Shown: positions 33,680 to 43,369, counted from the stretch's first letter. The stretch is DNA of 64,000 nucleotides from Nitrospira sp. (GCA_030123625.1 CP126121.1:2644179-2708178); one strand, 5' to 3'. Numbers and translations: made by a program. The notes: generated by a model from the letters alone, not told the origin.

Positions 33680-35374
33680 CTATGAATACCACTTGTGATA
33701 CATGGCAGAATCAGTGCCTTGGACAAAACAATCGAGACGACCTTGCGCCCACGAGCTGACACCGACTCCCGAACTTAAAATACCACCTAAGTCTTCTTCT
33801 CCGCTCCAGTGCGAGCCGTCCCACCACCGGTGCCACATATGCGAATTTTGTCCAGGATAAAAAACGTCAATGCGATTCTGACTCCAGGATACAGCGCCCG
33901 GTTCACCAGACAAAATACCTCCCAAATCTTCCCAACCACTCCAAGCACGACCATCCCACCATTTGTGCCACAGGTGCATGTCGTAACCACGGACAAACGC
34001 GTCCAGTCGATCGGCGCTCCACGATGCCACAGCCGGACCAGTGCTCAAACCTCCACCTAAGCTTTCCCATCCGTGCCAGCCAACGCCATCCCACCATAGA
34101 TGCCACATGGCCTGATCCATGCCCCTCGCAAAGACATCAATGCGATTCGGCCCCCAAGACACTGCCGCCGGTTCCGATGATAAAACACCACCGAGATCTT
34201 CCCACCCGCTCCATCCGCCTTGAAACCACTTATGGAAAAGATGGTGGTTGGTTCCAACTGCGAAAATATCGAGACGGCCATTGGCCCAAGCGCAAATCGC
34301 CGGTGCGCCTTGGATTATCCCGCCCAAAGATTCCCAGCCACGCCAAGTTGTTCCGTCCCACCAGCGATGCCATACCGCAGAATCCGTACCACGAGCAACG
34401 ACGTCAATGCGATCCGGTCCCCATGAAACGGCGCTGGGCTTTGAAGTGATAATTCCCCCTAAGCTTTCCCAACCTTTCCACCCATGCATCACGGGAAGAA
34501 TGACGCCTTGGGCGGTCCAGAACGGGAATTCCGTATCAATACCGGCCTCACCGTAAGCGATCTTGAAGAAACCACCCGCGCTGCCCCAAGCTGAACCCCA
34601 CGAGTTTTTGCAAATCCAACATTGCTCCGCTTCCGAATAGCCGATGACTTCTACGCAATGCAAGCCACGGTCAACTCCTGTTACGTGATGATAGACACCG
34701 GTCCCATAGGAGTAGAAGTCATCGAACACATGCAAGACTGCCGAACATGGCCCGACGTTCGAGAGATAATTCTTGCGGTCAACGATGCTCGCTAATGTAC
34801 CCGTATTGGTAATCTTCACAGCAACAGCGTTCCTGTTTGCGACCTGTGTACAATGAGCCTTCCAGACAGTAGGATCATTGGGATCTGGTACGGGGGGATT
34901 GTCGAACGCGCTCATATAGGGATAGATTGACTCCGGAACAACTCCGCGGCTCTTGATTTCATCGTAGGCCTGATCAGGCCACCAACCGCCGCAGTTTGCC
35001 CCGTGATTCGAACAAAAGTGCAAGTCGGCCTCGGACAAATCGAGTAATTCCCCCTTCTCAATAGAAGCCATCGATTCGACCGTCGCCGTAGTGCAAAATG
35101 ATACACACGAACCACATCGCTTCTGATCTTTCACCGCGGTTACATGGTTGCCATTATGATTCCGCCAATCTACAGCCGGTGCAAAGTTAGGTGCGGCAGG
35201 CGCCTCCCTCTTTGGCATCATTGCAGCAGCAAGTGCCGATCTGTTGAGGATTACTCCGAGCAAGGCTTGTTTTTCTTCATCGCTCAAGTTTGCTTGGGGG
35301 TTTTGTCGTGGCTGCCACCGTGCTTTGGCTTGGGTAAGGTTTGCCGCTAACGTCTGAATATCGAGAATAGGCAT
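33680..35374 (-). CDS. Papain-like (C1A) protease with lectin-like repeat tail
   Basis: Residues 65-285 are a C1A protease: Cys90 in KRCGSCVSF, His239 in [10 protein letters not shown] and Asn257 in NSWG, so the triad is intact. The first 60 residues may be a short propeptide. The rest of the chain (about 297-564) is a series of five or six units of about 46 residues of the type [24 protein letters not shown], which is the DUF346/PLL-like beta-propeller repeat of sugar-binding lectins. So the protease is joined to a carbohydrate- or cell-surface-binding propeller. No signal peptide is visible. The chagasin-like inhibitor gene follows. Confidence 0.9.
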   Translation of the reverse strand: MPILDIQTLAANLTQAKARWQPRQNPQANLSDEEKQALLGVILNRSALAAAMMPKREAPAAPNFAPAVDWRNHNGNHVTAVKDQKRCGSCVSFCTTATVESMASIEKGELLDLSEADLHFCSNHGANCGGWWPDQAYDEIKSRGVVPESIYPYMSAFDNPPVPDPNDPTVWKAHCTQVANRNAVAVKITNTGTLASIVDRKNYLSNVGPCSAVLHVFDDFYSYGTGVYHHVTGVDRGLHCVEVIGYSEAEQCWICKNSWGSAWGSAGGFFKIAYGEAGIDTEFPFWTAQGVILPVMHGWKGWESLGGIITSKPSAVSWGPDRIDVVARGTDSAVWHRWWDGTTWRGWESLGGIIQGAPAICAWANGRLDIFAVGTNHHLFHKWFQGGWSGWEDLGGVLSSEPAAVSWGPNRIDVFARGMDQAMWHLWWDGVGWHGWESLGGGLSTGPAVASWSADRLDAFVRGYDMHLWHKWWDGRAWSGWEDLGGILSGEPGAVSWSQNRIDVFYPGQNSHMWHRWWDGSHWSGEEDLGGILSSGVGVSSWAQGRLDCFVQGTDSAMYHKWYS

Positions 35375-35739
35375 TAGGCTTCTCCCTCCGTGCTAGAATT
35401 TACTGAACAGGCTATACACCTCACTACACATGACTTATTCTCTCAACATCGCCCTCATCGCTATGGCTCACCGCTTCGGGTTGAATACCAGCAGTACTGT
35501 TCTTTCCTACGACGTGTCCATTTCCACCTCCTTTTTCAGAAGCGTTCCGGTCGGAGACTCTAAGCTCGATTGGATAGCTGCGTAACCACACCGACGCAAA
35601 GCCATCTTCCAACGGCAGATGCCTGTATCGAAAGCGATTCGAGAGAAGAATCGCTTTCGATACAGGAAACTTTCGAAAAACCTTCACTCCGGAGAATCTC
35701 CGCGATGTCTGTTCGTTCGCGAACATTCAATCCACCAAA
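35375..35739. other. Intergenic region with a perfect hairpin
   Basis: No gene is seen. It holds a perfect 19-bp inverted repeat (35622-35640 and 35648-35666, 7-nt loop, no T-run) and a second palindrome TGTTCG-TTCG-CGAACA near 35708-35723. Confidence 0.55.
35622..35666. repeat. Perfect 19-bp hairpin
   Basis: CCTGTATCGAAAGCGATTC, seven bases, then its exact reverse complement. It lies about 250 bases upstream of the papain-like protease start and 75 bases from the shared upstream repeat (copy B). It could be an operator, an attachment or transposon trace, or part of an untranslated RNA structure. Confidence 0.6.
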
Positions 35740-35864
35740 GCATTTCCTGCGCCACACACGTTTCAAGCAGAAAGCCAAGTATTACAATAATCTGCGCGAG
35801 ATGTTTCGAAGGTAGATGACGTGTATGTGTATCTGAATGGATTCAGATGGATCGGATTGGATTC
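35740..35864. repeat. Shared upstream repeat, copy B
   Basis: See copy A at 33155-33280. This copy lies about 370-490 bases upstream of the papain-like protease start. The two protease loci therefore carry the same upstream sequence in the same orientation. Confidence 0.6.
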
Positions 35865-35917
35865 GGAGTATGTTGGAGGATAGGGCAGGACTCATTCAAA
35901 CAGTGACCGAGGGCAAG

Positions 35918-36156
35918 CGGCGCCTCCAGCAAGGATGAACTCGACCTGAGCAGATGCCAATAACCGGATGAGCGTTTTAAAGTCGGTCATTCTTGGCCGA
36001 TCGAGGCGCTCGTTCCAACGCTGCGGTAAATTGCTGGAGCTTTTGAAGCTGACGAGATCGTTGTTCGACGGATAACTTTAAGTTTCCTGCAGCAGCATTC
36101 GATGACGGGATACTGAGGGAAGTGAAAGACTGACATGCACAGAACAAGATATGAAC
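35918..36156 (-). pseudogene. Decayed copy of the 37.6-38.4 kb nucleotidyltransferase module
   Basis: The stretch matches bases 37984-38435, first the 5' end of the nucleotidyltransferase gene, then the small upstream partner gene, then sequence beyond it (TGGCATGCACAGAATAAGAT at 38408). Blocks such as AAGTCGGTCATTCTTGG and CGGATAACTTTAAGTTT are shared, but internal deletions and substitutions break both frames. The two copies flank the lipoprotein gene at 36372 as direct repeats. Confidence 0.75.
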
Positions 36157-36371
36157 CCGATTAAGCTTTTAGATAGGGCCACCTTTGCGTATTGCAGATT
36201 TAATGGCTGTCCACTTATATACAACGAAACTCTCAATCAATAGATGCAGCAACCCAACTTATGATCAGACTTCCTCAGCTCGCGTGATCCCGATGCTCAA
36301 TGGATAGCTGAGGTCGTGAGGACCTCGCCCTAAATAACATGCCTCTGAGATTTGCGAAGAAAGATACCGAG

Positions 36372-37367
36372 ATGCGCATCGAAGCGTTGATGTGGGTGCT
36401 CTTGTTATTCCTCACCCCTGGCTGTGCGATTGGACAAGGCCCGCTTGGCCATCCCGAGGTTGTCGAACGGCGATGCGGACCGGTCTCAACCGTTCAACGA
36501 TCTGTCGATCAATCGCCACCTCGCGTTCATGCCGACACAGAAATCCCCCCTGGCAATCCCGATGTGTTGGCCGGGCGATTTTCTCAGCAATCCCAGCGTA
36601 TTGCCGACCGCATTGGCGTGAAACATCTTCTTGTGCAGGAGGCGGTGCTTGAGGGTAAGACGGATCGAGATATTGCAACAGCCGTCGAACGCCTCCAAGT
36701 GCAACAACAGGTCTCGAATCGCATTGCGTTGGCGCTTCTCGATGTTGCCAGGACCGCCGCTGAGGCGGATTGCGAAGAAAAACGAGCCGATCAACTTGCA
36801 GAACTGTTGCGAGAAGACCGCGACAAACACATTCGACGACTACTCCTCATCTCTATCGTAGGTGATGCCATGATCGGCATAGTCGCGGGAGGCTTGAATC
36901 TGGCGGTGAAGGAAACCGCCGCGGCTGCCGCTGAGATACTCGGGGGATCTGTGGCTACGTGGTTTGGCATTGCATCCCTTTCCTTATCCGACGAAGCACG
37001 CCATGAATTTCGACATCAGCGCAACCTCTTGCAAGAGGTGTGGATCGGGCCGAAAGAATCCGTATTGATTCCTCCCTCGGTATGGCGGCACATGACCCGT
37101 CCATTACCCGAGGATCCCGGGCAGTACTCCTTGAGAGAATCGCTCATCATGCGCTGGCGGCAAGACGGTCGTTTGGGGGAGGCGGGTTCAGAACTGGAAC
37201 AGCGACGTATCTCGCTTTTCTTCGGCGAGGGTGGCTCTTATAGCATTGAAGACCTTCGAGACCGAGCCGCCATGCTGGAACTCCTCAAAACAGATGTCAA
37301 TCTCATGAGTCAAGATCTCGAGCGACTCATGGAAGAAATTCTTTTACAAGCTCCTTCGCCAGGATAG
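36372..37367 (+). CDS. Putative lipoprotein with transmembrane segment
   Basis: The 331-residue product has a lipoprotein-like signal (LLLFLTPGC) and a later hydrophobic block (LLLISIVGDAMIGIVAGG, about 160-185) flanked by alpha-helical, charged regions, suggesting anchoring at both ends. No family is recognised. It is bracketed by the two copies of the nucleotidyltransferase module, so it may have moved with them. Confidence 0.55.
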   Translation: MRIEALMWVLLLFLTPGCAIGQGPLGHPEVVERRCGPVSTVQRSVDQSPPRVHADTEIPPGNPDVLAGRFSQQSQRIADRIGVKHLLVQEAVLEGKTDRDIATAVERLQVQQQVSNRIALALLDVARTAAEADCEEKRADQLAELLREDRDKHIRRLLLISIVGDAMIGIVAGGLNLAVKETAAAAAEILGGSVATWFGIASLSLSDEARHEFRHQRNLLQEVWIGPKESVLIPPSVWRHMTRPLPEDPGQYSLRESLIMRWRQDGRLGEAGSELEQRRISLFFGEGGSYSIEDLRDRAAMLELLKTDVNLMSQDLERLMEEILLQAPSPG

Positions 37368-37556
37368 AGTCCGCGAGCGTGATTAAGGAATCAGCTATCT
37401 GCGTCTCCCATCTTGGACTCACGACGAATCGCTCGCACTCGTGTTTCAACAATGTGGGATCATGAATCTCTATGACTGAGGCGCGTTGAGGTGGAGAAAC
37501 CTCACTTCCCATGTGGCTGGTAACTTGGACATGGCCCATCGTATTCGCTAAGCCCT

Positions 37557-38057
37557 TTAGGACAAATGGTTCTTTTTGTTGGAGTCCTGTTCCTCACGGA
37601 TAGCTTCCAACTCGGCCAGCGCATCGAGATCTTTAGGGCGGCCGGCTGCACGCTTGATCTCGATTAATCTGGACAAGGTGATGCATCGACAGGAGACGTC
37701 GAATAGGTCGATCTCAATTGTATGAGGAAGTAGGTCTTCATAGCTTCCCCCTCCGGTAATTTCTCCCAGCAAATCCAGGGCACCTGCATCGGTGATCAGG
37801 GTGAAGTTAAGCCCTCGCTGGAGGGTTTCGACATCGAGTTGAAACGGCAAGCCTTCAGGGGCACCGCGTAGATAGGGATGGTGCGGCGCCAGGCATGAGG
37901 CAAGACGGTCAAGATTCTGTGGTGATCGGCCGTAGACGATATCCAAATCAACCGTCAGGCGGGAGGACCCATGGGCGGTCGCTGCGGCGCCTCCAACAAT
38001 GATGAACTCCACTTGAGCTCTTGCCAATAACTGGATGAGACTTTCAAAGTCGGTCAT
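37557..38057 (-). CDS. Nucleotidyltransferase-like protein (toxin-type)
   Basis: The polymerase-beta-like core is visible: VGGAAATAHGSSRLTVDLDI with Gly22-Gly23 and the Asp37/Asp39 pair that binds metal. Length is 166 residues. It resembles the small nucleotidyltransferase families (DUF6036 or AbiEii-like) used in toxin-antitoxin systems. The small gene upstream overlaps by 14 bases and could be the antitoxin. A decayed copy of the pair lies at 35918. Confidence 0.7.
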   Translation of the reverse strand: MTDFESLIQLLARAQVEFIIVGGAAATAHGSSRLTVDLDIVYGRSPQNLDRLASCLAPHHPYLRGAPEGLPFQLDVETLQRGLNFTLITDAGALDLLGEITGGGSYEDLLPHTIEIDLFDVSCRCITLSRLIEIKRAAGRPKDLDALAELEAIREEQDSNKKNHLS

Positions 38058-38238
38058 TCTTGGACGAGCGAGGCGCTCGTTTCAGCGCAGAGGCGAACTG
38101 CTGGAGCCTTTGAAGCTGGCGAAATCGTTGTTCCACGGATAACTTTAAGTTTTCCCGCAGCAGCGTTCGATCGACATCGCGCTTGTAGCGTTCGATGACG
38201 GGGTCCGGAGGCAGCGTCGTCGGGTGATCGTGAGCCAT
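38044..38238 (-). CDS. Small basic partner of the nucleotidyltransferase (64 aa)
   Basis: Starts MAHDHPTTLPPDPVIERYKR and continues with a basic amphipathic helix (LRENLKLSVEQRFRQLQRLQ). The 14-base overlap with the nucleotidyltransferase gene indicates translational coupling. It is a candidate antitoxin or regulator; no fold is assigned. Confidence 0.6.
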   Translation of the reverse strand: MAHDHPTTLPPDPVIERYKRDVDRTLLRENLKLSVEQRFRQLQRLQQFASALKRAPRSSKNDRL

Positions 38239-38509
38239 GGAGAGGAGTCTAGCACTTGGCCCCATCTATGTGCCAGCCCGACTATTCTTTGGCCAATGCT
38301 CGGAGTGTCTAAATGCAGGTCTATGAAGGGCGAGAGGCTCAAACAGGCATCGCTCCACAGCGGCCTCTCCAGTCCATTCTCACGACTCTCGAAATCAGGT
38401 GAAAAAGTGGCATGCACAGAATAAGATGTGGCCCTACATGCCCCATATTTTTTATGGGCGAGGCGTTGCCGCGTCTTCGACACCTCCTCGCTCTGTCGCT
38501 CAACGGTCC

Positions 38510-40141
38510 CTATCTGCTGCACCGCTCCTCGCTGAGATGGGTGGTGGGATGGTGCTGCGAATGGACTCGCACCACGCACCCGACATACACCGCACCAGCA
38601 TTGCGCGCGCTGTTATCGGCTTCAGCACCGCTGTTGACTCCTCGGCCGTTGCTGGACTCTCCAGTTGCCCCGACCGCGAGCGTGTTGCCGTACAGAGCCA
38701 CGCTGATGCCAAAAGAATCACCCTTGTCTGCATTGGAGGCTTTAACAAAGGTCTGCTCGTACCAGGCGCCCCCGTTCTGAGTGAGGATATAGACCGCGCC
38801 ACTGGTATCTTGGACAGCTCCAACGGCCAAAGTGTGGTTGCTTAAGGCCACGCTGATGCCGAAAGCATTAGAGCTCTCCGCATTGGAGGCTTTGATGTAG
38901 GCCTGCTGGTGCCAGGTGCCGCCGTGTCGGGTGAAGACGTACACCGCACCACTGCCGGGCGCGCTATTGTCGGCTTCGGCGCCGCTGTTGACCCCTCGGC
39001 CGTTGCTGGACTCTCCAGTTGCCCCGACCGCGAGCGTGTTGGCATCCAAGGCCACGCTGAAACCGAAGAGGTCATTGGCCTCCGCATTGGAAGCTTTGAT
39101 ATAGGCCTGCTGGTGCCAGGTGCCGTTGTGGCGGGTGAAGACGTACACCGCGCCACTGCCGAACGCGCTGTTGTCGGCTTCAGCGGCGCTGTTGATTCCT
39201 CGGCCGCTGCTGCTCTCTTCAAATGCTCCGACCGCCAGCGTCTCGCCATCCAGAGCCACGCTTTGGCTAAAGAAGTCACCTTGATCTGTATTGGAGGCTT
39301 TGATGTAGGCCTGCTGGTGCCAGGTGCCGTTGTGGCGAGTGAAGACGTACACCGCGCCGGACGCGGGCGCATCGTTATCCGCTCCAGTGCCGCTGTTAAC
39401 GCCCCGGACGCTGCTGGACTCGAAAGGTGCCGCGACAGCGAGTGTATTGCCACTCAGGGCCACGCGGGAGCCGAACGCAGCACCATCTTCGCTGTGACTA
39501 ATGATCTTCGTATTGGAGGCTTTGATGTAAGCCTGCTGGTGCCAGGTGCCACCGTGTCGGGTGAAGACGTACACCGCGCCACTGGCGCGTGCGCTGTTGT
39601 CGGCTTCGGCGCCGCTGTTGACTCCCCGCCCGTTGCTGGCCTCTCCAATTGCCCCAACCGCGAGCGTGTCGCCGTCCAGGGCCACGCTGAAGCCGAAGAG
39701 ATCACCGGCTCCCGTATTGGACGCCTTGATATAAGATTCCTGCGCTAGTCGATGAGCAGTGATGGTATAGGTGGCGGTGCCGCTGTTCGACGTGACCGCC
39801 ACGGTGACGACCCGGTGCCCCGCCTGCAGTGTGATGGCACCCGAAGCCGTGCCGCTGGCGACCGGCGTGCCGTTCACGGTAATGGTCGCCCCTGGTCCGG
39901 CGGTCGGGGTCACGGTGATGCTTGGTGTGTCGATGGCCATGGTGGTATAGCGTGTGACGTGCGCTGCAAAGCTCGGGTTCAGCGTGCCGGCTGACAGTGT
40001 GAGCCCGCTCAAAGTTGGCAGCATCGTTGGGCTCAGCAATAGGAGGCTGTCCCGCGCCGAACAGCCGGTCAGGGCAAGGAGGATCACACTCAAGGCGAGA
40101 ACACGGACCTGGGCGTGAATCCAGTGGGTACATGCGTTCAT
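38510..40141 (-). CDS. FG-GAP repeat lipoprotein with cadherin-like domain
   Basis: The signal peptide has a lipobox LTGC near residue 27. A cadherin-like beta sandwich follows (LSGLTLSAGTLNPSF, VTPTAGPGATITVNG), then six FG-GAP units of about 50-60 residues, each with IKASN, FGFSVALDGDTLAVGA and SGAVYVFTRHGGTWHQQA. The domain probably forms an integrin-like propeller that binds calcium. The last unit breaks off after GAVYV into an unrelated tail (GCVVRVHSQHH...), which suggests C-terminal truncation or frameshift. The protein is surface-exposed or periplasmic. Confidence 0.8.
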   Translation of the reverse strand: MNACTHWIHAQVRVLALSVILLALTGCSARDSLLLLSPTMLPTLSGLTLSAGTLNPSFAAHVTRYTTMAIDTPSITVTPTAGPGATITVNGTPVASGTASGAITLQAGHRVVTVAVTSNSGTATYTITAHRLAQESYIKASNTGAGDLFGFSVALDGDTLAVGAIGEASNGRGVNSGAEADNSARASGAVYVFTRHGGTWHQQAYIKASNTKIISHSEDGAAFGSRVALSGNTLAVAAPFESSSVRGVNSGTGADNDAPASGAVYVFTRHNGTWHQQAYIKASNTDQGDFFSQSVALDGETLAVGAFEESSSGRGINSAAEADNSAFGSGAVYVFTRHNGTWHQQAYIKASNAEANDLFGFSVALDANTLAVGATGESSNGRGVNSGAEADNSAPGSGAVYVFTRHGGTWHQQAYIKASNAESSNAFGISVALSNHTLAVGAVQDTSGAVYILTQNGGAWYEQTFVKASNADKGDSFGISVALYGNTLAVGATGESSNGRGVNSGAEADNSARNAGAVYVGCVVRVHSQHHPTTHLSEERCSR

Positions 40142-40737
40142 CGTGAACCTCCTTGTGAGAAGACCCTATCGCAACATGGGTTGAGGCACATGGTGATATG
40201 TGAGCGGCACAATACCAAACCAAAGCTGGTGGTGAGCGAGCCGAAAAGCAGAGCGACCATTTTAATTCTCACGCACCTCTTACCCCATATCCAGTCGCTT
40301 ACCGGGAATCTCGCACTTCATTAGAGCTCCTTTCTCCCGATCAATGGATAACCCATTATGCCTCGGTCCTGGTCATACAACCTGCCAGAAGAGCAGGCAT
40401 GGGCAATCGGGGAAATCCTGAGAGAAAGGTTGAAAATCGCCTGAGAACGCCGGGCGAGTTCACGAAACAATCGTGAGTATCGGGTATATGACAAACCAAT
40501 AGGACTTAGGAATAGGGCTGGATTAGTCCGACACGCATCGCCATTTTCCCCAACTAAGCGTGGCAGCAGCGGGGATAGCTCGCACTGCACTTCCACAGTC
40601 CACACAGCGGCAGGACAGCCCTCTGTAGGTTCTTGTTCTCTGAGATTGAGTAATGGCTCGCTCTCGTATTTCTTACGCCACACGGATTGCGAACAGGATA
40701 CATCATATTCTCATGGCATGGATGAAGGCACGGCTCG
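40142..40737. other. Intergenic region, nothing identified
   Basis: No convincing gene or repeat is visible. Minus-strand frames at 40321-40683 and 40554-40757 have no recognised residues. The 5' part should contain the promoter of the FG-GAP gene. Confidence 0.4.
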
Positions 40738-41331
40738 TTATGATCGCTGCTTCTCATATCCTTCCATGATCAACGTCTCGGCCACATTCTGTTCATTCAC
40801 AAATACATCGGCCAGGAGTCGATTGTAGACATCCCGGCCATGGGGCACGATGCGGATCGGGCCGTTGCGCAACAATTCCTCCAACCGCCGCTTAGCCGCC
40901 GGCCCGTCGAATTCACTCATTTCCGGTGTGTCGATGCCCCGAAGCCTGATGTGCTCGCCTCCAACACGGATGGTATCGCCATCGACTGCGCGCACTTGTA
41001 ACGTGCTCAGCACCCTCAACTCGTGCCTCGACCGGGCTCGAAGAGTGGAAAGCCGAGACTGCTTGTGCGCAGGTCCTAATTTGTACCGTCCTTTGGGATA
41101 GCGCTGCGGCCGGCTGTCCGGAGGACGTGGAGGCCGCCGTTGCCTGTATGTGGGCAGGCGATCCGAATCTTCATCATTGGGCGAGGGATACCAGCAGAGA
41201 TCACATTGCTGGTTGAGGGAGGAGCCGAGGGTGGATTTCTGTAGCGGCTCCGCCGAGGCATGGGGTGGTGATGAGACAAGCGCCCAGCCGATGAGCAACC
41301 CTGCCGTAATAGTTCTTAGGTGCCAGCTCAT
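40738..41331 (-). CDS. Secreted thermonuclease-family (SNase) protein
   Basis: From the ATG at 41331 the protein has a signal peptide (cleaved near HASAEP), an Arg-Pro-rich linker and a staphylococcal-nuclease domain: VDGDT (about 116-120), RGIDTPE (131-137) and NRLLADVFV. These cover the Ca-binding Asp and catalytic Arg regions. The domain is somewhat short at the C-terminus. It probably degrades nucleic acids in the periplasm or outside. Confidence 0.85.
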   Translation of the reverse strand: MSWHLRTITAGLLIGWALVSSPPHASAEPLQKSTLGSSLNQQCDLCWYPSPNDEDSDRLPTYRQRRPPRPPDSRPQRYPKGRYKLGPAHKQSRLSTLRARSRHELRVLSTLQVRAVDGDTIRVGGEHIRLRGIDTPEMSEFDGPAAKRRLEELLRNGPIRIVPHGRDVYNRLLADVFVNEQNVAETLIMEGYEKQRS

Positions 41332-41478
41332 GGCATGTCGCATACGCAGATGTCGTGCCAGATTCAATCAATTGACAATGTGCAAAACGGCATGCTGGAA
41401 TGCATTCGTATCTCGTTGAGACGCAGTGGCATTCTTGCGAAAACGAACGACGCTTCACGATTCACGGAGGTTCATGTC

Positions 41479-41709
41479 ATGGATATGATGGGACGTGTGG
41501 GGCTGATTGAAATCCCTGTCTTGATTGCCCCTGATCAAAAGGCATGGATGGATCGCATGATTAACGAGGGCAAAATCGCCATTCCGCCCGGCGGAACGTT
41601 GGAAAAGGGGTCGCTCTATTCCATGTTTATCCGGATGCTGCTTCACAATGCGATGGAAGAACAGAAGCGGCAGGAAGCTCTTGAGGCGGAAGACGAGGAC
41701 GACGAATAG
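41479..41709 (+). CDS. Small hypothetical protein (76 aa)
   Basis: GGAGG precedes the ATG at 41479 by eight bases, while the longer upstream frame has no RBS. The product is acidic at its C-terminus (EAEDEDDE) and otherwise helical. It is divergent from the nuclease gene and convergent with hemL. No family is recognised. Confidence 0.6.
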   Translation: MDMMGRVGLIEIPVLIAPDQKAWMDRMINEGKIAIPPGGTLEKGSLYSMFIRMLLHNAMEEQKRQEALEAEDEDDE

Positions 41710-41840
41710 CAGGCCGATGAAAACGATCGCCAGCTTTGTTCTCACGTCTCTCAAGGCCTCAACGTACTGAGAAGTACGTCTCAGCCTTTCGTTCGTTGCG
41801 GCCTTGCTGGACAACCGTTTTGATCTGCCTGCGAATGCAA
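41710..41840. repeat. Intergenic palindromic repeat
   Basis: Contains ACGTACTGAGAAGTACGT as a central palindrome, flanked by TCGCCAGCTTTGTTCTC and a GCGGCCTTGCTGG block. It resembles the segments at 17244 and 23465 and what I recall as a repetitive family between Nitrospira genes. Confidence 0.5.
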
Positions 41841-41900
41841 AATATCCGTGAAGCGCAAACAATATCCTAGGCGGTCCCTGTATCTAAACTGATACCATCT

Positions 41901-41918
41901 TGTATCTTGCAAGATACA
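41901..41918. promoter_or_regulatory. Perfect 18-bp palindrome
   Basis: TGTATCTTGCAAGATACA is exactly self-complementary. It lies between convergent genes, 27 bases before the hemL stop, so an operator role there is uncertain; a shared 3' structure or a remnant is equally possible. Confidence 0.35.
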
Positions 41919-41944
41919 GAATACTCGCGCCCTCAAAGATATCT

Positions 41945-43228
41945 TTAGAGTTTTTTGAAGGCGGTGTGAGCCGCCCGGACAGTCTTCTCGATGTCTTGTG
42001 TGATGTGAGCAGTCGAGAGAAAGGCAGCCTCGAACTGAGAAGGCGCGAGGTAGACGCCCTGTTCCAGCATGTGGTGAAAAAATTGACCGTACCGCTTCGT
42101 ATCGGACTGTTTCGCCGTATTCCAATCCACGACAGGACCTGGAGTAAAGAAAGTGGTGAGCATCGACCCAACTCGTGTTTGGGTCACGGGAATTCCGGCC
42201 TTCTTTGCAGCCCCGCCGATTCCTTTGGCGAGAGTTGCTGCTCGCTCTTCGAGTTTTTTGTAGACTCCCTTCATCCGCAGCTGCTTGAGAGTGGCCAATC
42301 CCGCTGAAACTGCCAGCGGATTACCGGAAAGCGTACCGGCCTGATAAACCGGGCCGACCGGCGCGATGAGATCCATGATCTCTTTCCGTCCGCCGTAAGC
42401 ACCGACCGGCAACCCGCCACCGATGATCTTCCCGAGAACCGTGAGGTCCGGCGTGATGCCATAGAGTGCCTGCGCTCCTCCATAACCGACACGGAAACCC
42501 GAGATGACTTCATCGAAAATCAATAGGATGTTGTGATCGCTGGTCAGCTGCCGCAGTGCGGCGAGGAAATCGGGAGCAGGAGGAACGACTCCCATATTCC
42601 CTGCGATCGGTTCCACGATGATGCAGGCAAGCTGATCCCGATTGGCTTGGATGAGCTGCTGGACCGTACGAATATCATTATAGGGAGCGGTGAGAGTATG
42701 TTTGGCAAAGTCGTCCGGCACACCCGGCGAATCCGGAATCCCCAAGGTCGCCAGGCCTGACCCGGCCTTTGCCAATAGATAATCGCCGTGACCATGGTAA
42801 CAGCCCTCGAATTTCATGACGCCGGTCCGCTTGGTGAATCCGCGCGCGACGCGGATGGCACTCATGACGGCTTCGGTGCCGGAGCTGACAAGCCGGATCT
42901 TTTCCATGGAGGGGAAGGCGTTCCGTATTTCTCGGGCCAGTGAGACTTCCGACTCAGTCGGCGCTCCGTAACTCGTGCCTCGCCCTGCAGCACTCTTGAT
43001 CGCGCTGATCACCGCGGCAGGGGCGTGGCCTAAAATCATCGGCCCCCACGACAGCACATAATCGATATAGACGTTACGGTCCACATCATAGAGCCGTGAT
43101 CCTTTCGCCCGTGCGATAAAGCGTGGCTGCCCGCCGACCGCGCGGAAGGCCCGGACAGGACTGTTGACGCCACCGGGAATGAGTTGCTGAGCTTCGGTGA
43201 AGAGCTTGGCAGAGCGGGATGTGTTCAT
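41945..43228 (-). CDS. hemL: Glutamate-1-semialdehyde 2,1-aminomutase HemL
   Basis: A pyridoxal-phosphate class III aminotransferase that makes 5-aminolevulinate in haem synthesis by the C5 pathway. The start [20 protein letters not shown] (43228) gives about 427 residues. [17 protein letters not shown] and the cofactor Lys in [16 protein letters not shown] are clear. Haem demand is high in organisms rich in cytochromes. Confidence 0.96.
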   Translation of the reverse strand: MNTSRSAKLFTEAQQLIPGGVNSPVRAFRAVGGQPRFIARAKGSRLYDVDRNVYIDYVLSWGPMILGHAPAAVISAIKSAAGRGTSYGAPTESEVSLAREIRNAFPSMEKIRLVSSGTEAVMSAIRVARGFTKRTGVMKFEGCYHGHGDYLLAKAGSGLATLGIPDSPGVPDDFAKHTLTAPYNDIRTVQQLIQANRDQLACIIVEPIAGNMGVVPPAPDFLAALRQLTSDHNILLIFDEVISGFRVGYGGAQALYGITPDLTVLGKIIGGGLPVGAYGGRKEIMDLIAPVGPVYQAGTLSGNPLAVSAGLATLKQLRMKGVYKKLEERAATLAKGIGGAAKKAGIPVTQTRVGSMLTTFFTPGPVVDWNTAKQSDTKRYGQFFHHMLEQGVYLAPSQFEAAFLSTAHITQDIEKTVRAAHTAFKKL

Positions 43229-43369
43229 AACGGGGGCGCACCCTATCACGCGGGGCGAGAGCCGGTCAAGAAACCCATGGTTGTGCGATCTGTTCGGAGA
43301 ACGTCGTGGGAAGGCAAAAAATGTCGTAACAGATACAGTTCTATGGATTCAGATACGATGACAGTTCTG

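Noticed and set aside
37327..37539. 70-codon minus-strand frame between the lipoprotein and nucleotidyltransferase genes
   Set aside because: No ribosome-binding site or recognisable residues, and it overlaps the lipoprotein gene.
38909..39748. 279-codon antisense frame over the FG-GAP repeats
   Set aside because: It is produced by the internal DNA repeats of the FG-GAP gene.
40321..40683. 120-codon minus-strand frame in the intergenic region
   Set aside because: No conserved features; start and composition look random.
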